Positions 22,370 to 25,943 of a DNA stretch of 25,943 nt are shown one piece after another. The first letter of the stretch is position 1. Every line of letters starts with the position of its first letter. The DNA comes from Alteromonadaceae bacterium. GTDB lineage: Bacteria; Pseudomonadota; Gammaproteobacteria; Pseudomonadales; Oleiphilaceae. The DNA lies in assembly GCA_013393545.1 (NCBI GenBank), contig JABXHG010000010.1, forward strand, positions 1 through 25,943. Direction: 5' to 3'. The notes beneath the pieces were generated by a model that saw nothing but the letters and a program-made list of their open reading frames with translations, did not search any database and had not been told where the DNA came from. A program made the position numbers and the translations under genes.

Positions 22370-22583
22370 GGTATTTTCGCAAAACCTGTTTCCTGATGTC
22401 TGCGACTACCGACTTTTCGCATTCCTCGGCTTGATTGAATTTTCTCATGAATGAGACGTATTCCGGGTCATCGAATTCATCGAATTCATCGAAAAAAGTG
22501 TCCCCCTTCATCTCAAACCGCTGCCAGTCCTCTGGCGCTAAGCATGCCTTTTGTATCGGTGGCCCTGATAATTCTTTAGGCAA
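22359..22583 (-). CDS. Small unrecognised protein
   Basis: An open frame of 74 codons from a TTG (LPKELSGPPIQKACLAPEDW...) with an acidic FFDEFDEFDDPEYV segment and a basic C-terminus. No family is recognised. The frame stays open for ten more codons upstream without ATG or GTG, so it may be a 5'-truncated gene rather than a complete one. It lies between the DUF2235 gene and the orphan sulfotransferase, on the same strand. Confidence 0.35.
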   Translation of the reverse strand: MPKELSGPPIQKACLAPEDWQRFEMKGDTFFDEFDEFDDPEYVSFMRKFNQAEECEKSVVADIRKQVLRKYLRP

Positions 22584-22617
22584 AACGTGACCTATTATTT
22601 TACTCGAACAACACTAA

Positions 22618-23166
22618 TCAAGAAGCATTATGCATTACAGAAAACTCAGATAATGCTCTTTCTAAATCGCCTTCTGCCCCGATTGCCTGCCAAAATTTCG
22701 CAAAGTCATTTGCATATGATTCCAGCCAGAAATCCATTTTCTGGCTTTTATCTTTAAGAAAAAGTTCTATATTGCTATCAATAGTATCGCAATAATCGAG
22801 AGCCACAGACATGGGGCTGGTCTCCTCAGGCAATCCCATTATAATCCCGCTTCCACGATATGCCTTTATAATACCGCCTGCATATCGCCTAGTGAAGCTT
22901 TCAGCGACCTGCTCTCGATTACGTTTTAGATGTACATAGAAGGCTGAATTTCCAAACTCTTTATCTAGCCGGCCCAGCAACCAAGATAGCCGGTTATCCA
23001 CCTCTATATGGTTATTGGGATATTCGAACCGGCCACTACCAATGAACTTACACCTTGACTCATGGGAAGCCGTATAATTACTAATATATTTGCAAGCTTT
23101 ACTGAAAGTTGTAGACCCACATCTCCCAGTACATAAAATAAAAACGTTCAAAATAACAATAACCAC
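22618..23166 (-). CDS. Orphan sulfotransferase-like protein, AT-rich
   Basis: A small (about 180 aa) P-loop sulfotransferase-like protein. The 5'-phosphosulfate loop is FILCTGRCGSTTFSKAC near the N-terminus and the 3'-phosphate-type strand is YVHLKRNREQVAESFTRRY. The frame opens with GTG at 23166, but a TTG at 23151 giving LNVFILCTGRCGS is the more natural N-terminus. It is markedly richer in A/T than the capsule genes and ends against the IS5 element, which argues for separate acquisition. Substrate is unknown; a capsular or lipopolysaccharide sugar is a guess. Confidence 0.75.
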   Translation of the reverse strand: MVIVILNVFILCTGRCGSTTFSKACKYISNYTASHESRCKFIGSGRFEYPNNHIEVDNRLSWLLGRLDKEFGNSAFYVHLKRNREQVAESFTRRYAGGIIKAYRGSGIIMGLPEETSPMSVALDYCDTIDSNIELFLKDKSQKMDFWLESYANDFAKFWQAIGAEGDLERALSEFSVMHNAS

Positions 23167-23200
23167 TTTAATAAAAATTATAAAATGACGAAAACCCTAA

Positions 23201-23828
23201 GGAAGGTCTGAATAACCGTCGATTTTCACCAGCATCCGTTTGAGCCAGCAGAAAACGGAAAATCCAGACGCAACTCCCCATTTATTTGTATGTTTTCCGC
23301 CCATTTCCCGCCATTTTGGCGGAAAACAGGCGCACTGGCCCTACGTCAGCAGGTATTTTTCACCGATCAGTAGATTACTGAGCGCAGCCAACAAGTGCAG
23401 CCGGTTGCTGTTTTTCGCCAGTTCGCGATAGCGGACCTTGTTGTAGCCGAACACCTGCTTGATGTACCGGAACGGATGTTCCACTTTTGAGCGGATGCTG
23501 GCTTTGATTTTCTCGGCCTTCAGCTTGTCAGCATCTAGGGTTTTCCGTGAACCCGGGCGCTTGGCGATGAACCAAGACACATTTTTACGGTGCTTGTGCT
23601 CGCCTCGCTTTTGTATGCCGAGGTAGCCGGCATCACCAAAGACTCGACGTTCTTCGCCGTGCAGCAATTTTCCGGAGGGCACAATGTCATGAACGTTGGC
23701 TGCGGTGGTATCGATGCTGTGGATCAGGCCCAGCGTGTCGTCGACACAAATGTGCATCTTCATGCCGAAGTGCCATTCGTTGCCCTTTTTGGTCTGGTGC
23801 ATCTCTGGGTCGCGCTTGCCAGAGCTGT
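23201..23828 (-). mobile_element. IS5-family element, truncated by IS66
   Basis: The end at 23201 reads GGAAGGTCTGAATAACC, close to the IS5-type terminal repeat, and is preceded by CTAA, which fits the 4-bp target of IS5 elements. The other end is missing because the IS66 terminus begins at 23829. The element holds a C-terminal part of its transposase gene and a perfect inverted repeat near the end. Confidence 0.75.
23291..23328. repeat. Perfect 11-bp inverted repeat in the IS5 end
   Basis: TGTTTTCCGCC (23291-23301) pairs with GGCGGAAAACA (23318-23328) around a 16-base loop, between the transposase stop and the terminal repeat. It may be a transcription terminator for the transposase. Confidence 0.55.
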
Positions 23829-23835
23829 GTAAGCG
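23341..23835 (-). pseudogene. IS5-family transposase, C-terminal part only
   Basis: The readable part (SGKRDPEMHQTKKGNEWHFG ... KMHICVDDTLGLIH, FGDAGYLGIQKRGEH, RSKVEHPFRYIKQVFGYNKVRYREL, LLAALSNLLI) is the second half of an IS5-type DDE transposase, including the GDAGY aspartate and the final glutamate in KVEHPFR. The N-terminal half with the first aspartate is missing: upstream of SGKRDPE the frame runs into the IS66 end and a stop. It cannot act alone. Confidence 0.85.
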
Positions 23836-23857
23836 CCGTTAAACCGACCCACTTGCC

Positions 23858-25531
23858 CTAACCGTATTGAGCCACTTTTTTTGAAGCAGGCAGCTCCGCA
23901 TTCCAGGGCAAGAGTGTTTCGAGTTGTTCGAGGGTCACTGCATCGGCGATGTGCGTCAGCACATGATGGATATAAGCCGACGGCTCCAGTCCGTTGGCTT
24001 TGGCCGTTTCGATGAGCGAGTAGCAGGTGGCGCTGGCGTTGGCGCCCTGCGAGGTATCTGCGAACAGCCAGGCCTTTCGGCCCAGAGCGAACGGACGGAT
24101 GGCATTTTCGGCACCGGCGTTGCTGATCTTCAGATCGCCGCGTTCACAGTAGCCCACCAGGGTATCCCACTGGTTCAGGGTGTAGTCCATGGCCTTGCGG
24201 GTGAGCGAGCCTTTCAGCACCTTGCTGGCGTTTTTCTCCAGCCAGGCCTTGAAGGCGTTCAGCCGCGGCAGGCTTTTTTCCTGGCGCACCCGATAGCGCT
24301 CGGCGTCACTCAGTTCGTTGGCGGCTTTCTCGACGGCGTACAGTTTACGGATATGGCTGAGGGCCACATCGGCTTTCGAGGGCTGGCCTTTTTTGCCCTT
24401 GGCTGGCGCAGCCCGGGAGGCTTCCACGAACTTGCGTCGGGCATGATCCCAGCAACCGATCCGGGTCAGGCCGTTTTCACGGCACACTTGCCCGTAGCCG
24501 GAATAGCCATCGGCTTGCAGGATGCCCTGGAAGTGATCCAGCAGACGCACCGGCACCTGGCCGCCACGGGATGGGTCATAATCGAACAACACCGAGGGTT
24601 TACCGGGTGGCCCGCCCCGGGTCACCCACATCCATTTGTCCGATTGAGCCCTTTTGCCATCTTCCTTGAGCACCTGGATCCGGGTTTCATCGGCCTGAAG
24701 GTAGTCACTGCCGTTCTGGGTTTCCCGCATCAAGGTCATCAGCGGTTTGAACACGTCGTTCAGGCGGATGATCCAGTGGGCCATGCTGGTGCGACTCACC
24801 TCGTGGCCCAGGCGCTTGAGCATTTGCTCCTGACGGTACAGTGGCAGGCCATCGGCGTACTTGGACGTAATCAGATAAGCCAGCAGTGACGGTGTGGCAA
24901 TGCACTTGCCCAGCGGGTGTGTAGACCGGGCGGCCGCGATAACGCGCTCTTCGCCGTCCTGCTCGAACACGGCCTTTTCCTGCCAGTACTCCAGGACTTT
25001 CAGTTGGGCCGGGATGTACTCCAGCTCTTCCTTCACTTTGGTGAAGAAGGTCTTGCTGGCGCCGGCTTTCTCGTCGTCGCTGAGGGTTAGCTCAATACGC
25101 TCACGCAAGAGCGTGTCGGAGAAGCCGCGTTGGCGTCGCTTGTGGGAACGGGGTGGCGCATCGGCTTCTTCCACATCGTCAGGGAGTTCGTCGCGTAGTT
25201 CGTCAATCGCCACTTCCAGCTCGGCTTCATCGAACAACACGATCTGGTTGGGCTGTTTTTCACTGCTTGCGGCGAACTGCTGGATCTTCTTGTGGCGCAG
25301 CAGCTCTTCGAGAATGGCGATGTAATTGTCGCGACGCTGGAGGGTCTCATCATGCTGCTGCAACTGACTCTGCAGAGCCGCTTCTTTCGCGGCCAGTTGT
25401 TCCTGCAAATCGTTGATAACCGCCGCCATTTCAGCGGGCGAAAGACCGCTGAAATCGGGTGTTTTGGGCGTGTTATCAGGCGTTGTTTTCAGGGCGAAAT
25501 TATAGCAAAAACAATGCCCTGACACACTCAA
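23858..25531 (-). CDS. tnpC: IS66-family transposase TnpC
   Basis: A 557-aa DDE transposase of IS66 type. After an N-terminal coiled coil (INDLQEQLAAKEAAL, about 38-52), the DNA-binding region and the catalytic core follow: LQADETRIQVL carries the first Asp, ILQADGYSGY the second, and NAGAENAIRPFALGRKAWLF the final Glu. The C-terminal IS66 segment ends LLPWNAELPA. The frame starts at TTG 25531, five bases after tnpB stops; another start slightly downstream is possible. Length matches the family, so the enzyme itself appears intact. Confidence 0.92.
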   Translation of the reverse strand: MSVSGHCFCYNFALKTTPDNTPKTPDFSGLSPAEMAAVINDLQEQLAAKEAALQSQLQQHDETLQRRDNYIAILEELLRHKKIQQFAASSEKQPNQIVLFDEAELEVAIDELRDELPDDVEEADAPPRSHKRRQRGFSDTLLRERIELTLSDDEKAGASKTFFTKVKEELEYIPAQLKVLEYWQEKAVFEQDGEERVIAAARSTHPLGKCIATPSLLAYLITSKYADGLPLYRQEQMLKRLGHEVSRTSMAHWIIRLNDVFKPLMTLMRETQNGSDYLQADETRIQVLKEDGKRAQSDKWMWVTRGGPPGKPSVLFDYDPSRGGQVPVRLLDHFQGILQADGYSGYGQVCRENGLTRIGCWDHARRKFVEASRAAPAKGKKGQPSKADVALSHIRKLYAVEKAANELSDAERYRVRQEKSLPRLNAFKAWLEKNASKVLKGSLTRKAMDYTLNQWDTLVGYCERGDLKISNAGAENAIRPFALGRKAWLFADTSQGANASATCYSLIETAKANGLEPSAYIHHVLTHIADAVTLEQLETLLPWNAELPASKKVAQYG

Positions 25532-25536
25532 AAATG

Positions 25537-25860
25537 CTACCCAATGCTCTCGTAATGCAGCGTTTTATGGCCCTGAAGTAGGGTGATGTCGTAGCCGTCC
25601 AGCAACCAGTTGATCTGCTCGCCGTTTAGCGGCATCAGCTCATCCGACGGGCCCGGCCATTTAAATTTTTCCTCGGCCAGGGACTTGTAGTAAAGCACAA
25701 AGCCGTTGTCTTCCCACATCAGACACTTGATCTTGTTGCGCTGCCGGTTGGTGAAAGCGTAAAGCACGCCGGAGAACGGACTGTGCCCCAGCTCCAGCTC
25801 GACAATCAGCGCCAGGCCATTGGCCTGCTTGCGGAAATCGATGGGCTGTCGATACAGGGT
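25537..25860 (-). pseudogene. tnpB: IS66 accessory protein TnpB, 5' truncated
   Basis: The frame reads LYRQPIDFRKQANGLALIVE, then GHSPFSGVLYAFTNRQRNKI, then the family's KFKWPGP and INWLLDGYDI toward the end. This is TnpB of IS66. About a dozen N-terminal residues before LYRQPIDFRK are absent, since a stop lies four codons upstream at the junction near 25860. A shortened start at the internal ATG of LYAFTNRQ would lose the first third. Confidence 0.8.
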
Positions 25861-25943
25861 AAGCGTTCATTCCACGACGTAGTTGACCTACTTTATGCTT
25901 CTGTGATTCCTTAATAACTCCTGCTAGTCCTTGTACTTTGTCT
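25861..25943 (-). other. AT-rich open frame of unknown identity at the window edge
   Basis: Minus-strand translation from the edge gives DKVQGLAGVIKESQKHKVG and then QLRRGMNAY, open without stop into the tnpB junction. Base composition is far more A/T-rich than the IS. It may be the end of a host gene cut by the rearrangement. The family is not recognised and the stretch is only 28 codons. Confidence 0.3.

Larger units (their letters stand above)
23829..25860 (-). mobile_element. IS66-family element, incomplete at its tnpA/tnpB side
   Basis: The tnpC-side end begins GTAAGCGCCGTTAAACCG at 23829, the usual GTAAGCG terminus of IS66 elements. Inside are tnpC complete and tnpB lacking its first codons. 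tnpA and the other terminal repeat are not found in the expected orientation. No 8-bp target duplication can be paired between 23821-23828 and the right side, so the copy is broken or rearranged. Confidence 0.75.

Noticed and set aside
23924..24889. 321-aa plus-strand ORF opposite tnpC
   Set aside because: It lies entirely antisense to the IS66 transposase and has no recognisable motif.

Overview
The window looks like a piece of a marine gammaproteobacterial chromosome, most like Marinobacter or a relative. This is inferred from gene content, the GC-rich host-like codon use and the capsule gene types; no rRNA or marker gene is present to prove it. It has three parts: a short housekeeping stretch at the left, a long minus-strand capsule operon in the middle, and a patchwork of accessory and mobile genes at the right.

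Left (1-2382). The last codons of an upstream gene (possibly cyoE) are followed by a GC-rich inverted repeat, a Sco/SenC copper chaperone and a YbfB/YjiJ-type MFS transporter, all on +. Immediately after these, the first 29 codons of the helicase gene hrpB (+) run head-on into the first 56 codons of cysD (-). The two fragments share 10 bp. This is a scar of a rearrangement that destroyed both genes.

Middle (2514-17114, minus strand). In transcription order: a 919-aa multidomain glycosyltransferase, rfbA, rfbC, a 1050-aa glycosyltransferase with a rhamnan-synthesis (RgpF-like) domain, a PAPS-type sulfotransferase with an added C-terminal beta-rich module, a 753-aa tandem GT2, a GT4-like enzyme with a probable frameshift near its end, two separate half-KpsC genes, and a HEPN/MNT toxin-antitoxin pair. 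Together they suggest a rhamnose-containing, sulfated capsule built on a KpsC-type poly-Kdo linker. The cysD remnant just downstream would fit a lost PAPS supply for sulfation. The KpsC halves occur in reversed order: the C-terminal-type half is upstream of the N-terminal-type half. The HEPN gene overlaps the last capsule gene by ATGA. Export genes (kpsMTED, kpsS) and rfbB/rfbD are not in the window.

Right (17271-25943). A divergent AAA-ATPase-like/PD-(D/E)XK protein is followed by an accessory island: an intact DUF2235 alpha/beta-hydrolase gene, two internally deleted DUF2235 remnants, a RelE-like toxin with a small antitoxin, and an Rpn-family nuclease. The Rpn gene carries an in-frame MQQG tandem repeat and a well-placed internal start that could produce an RpnS-like small antitoxin. 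Beyond this lie an AT-rich orphan sulfotransferase and nested insertion sequences: an IS66-family element inserted in an IS5-family element, with the IS66 copy itself broken in tnpB.
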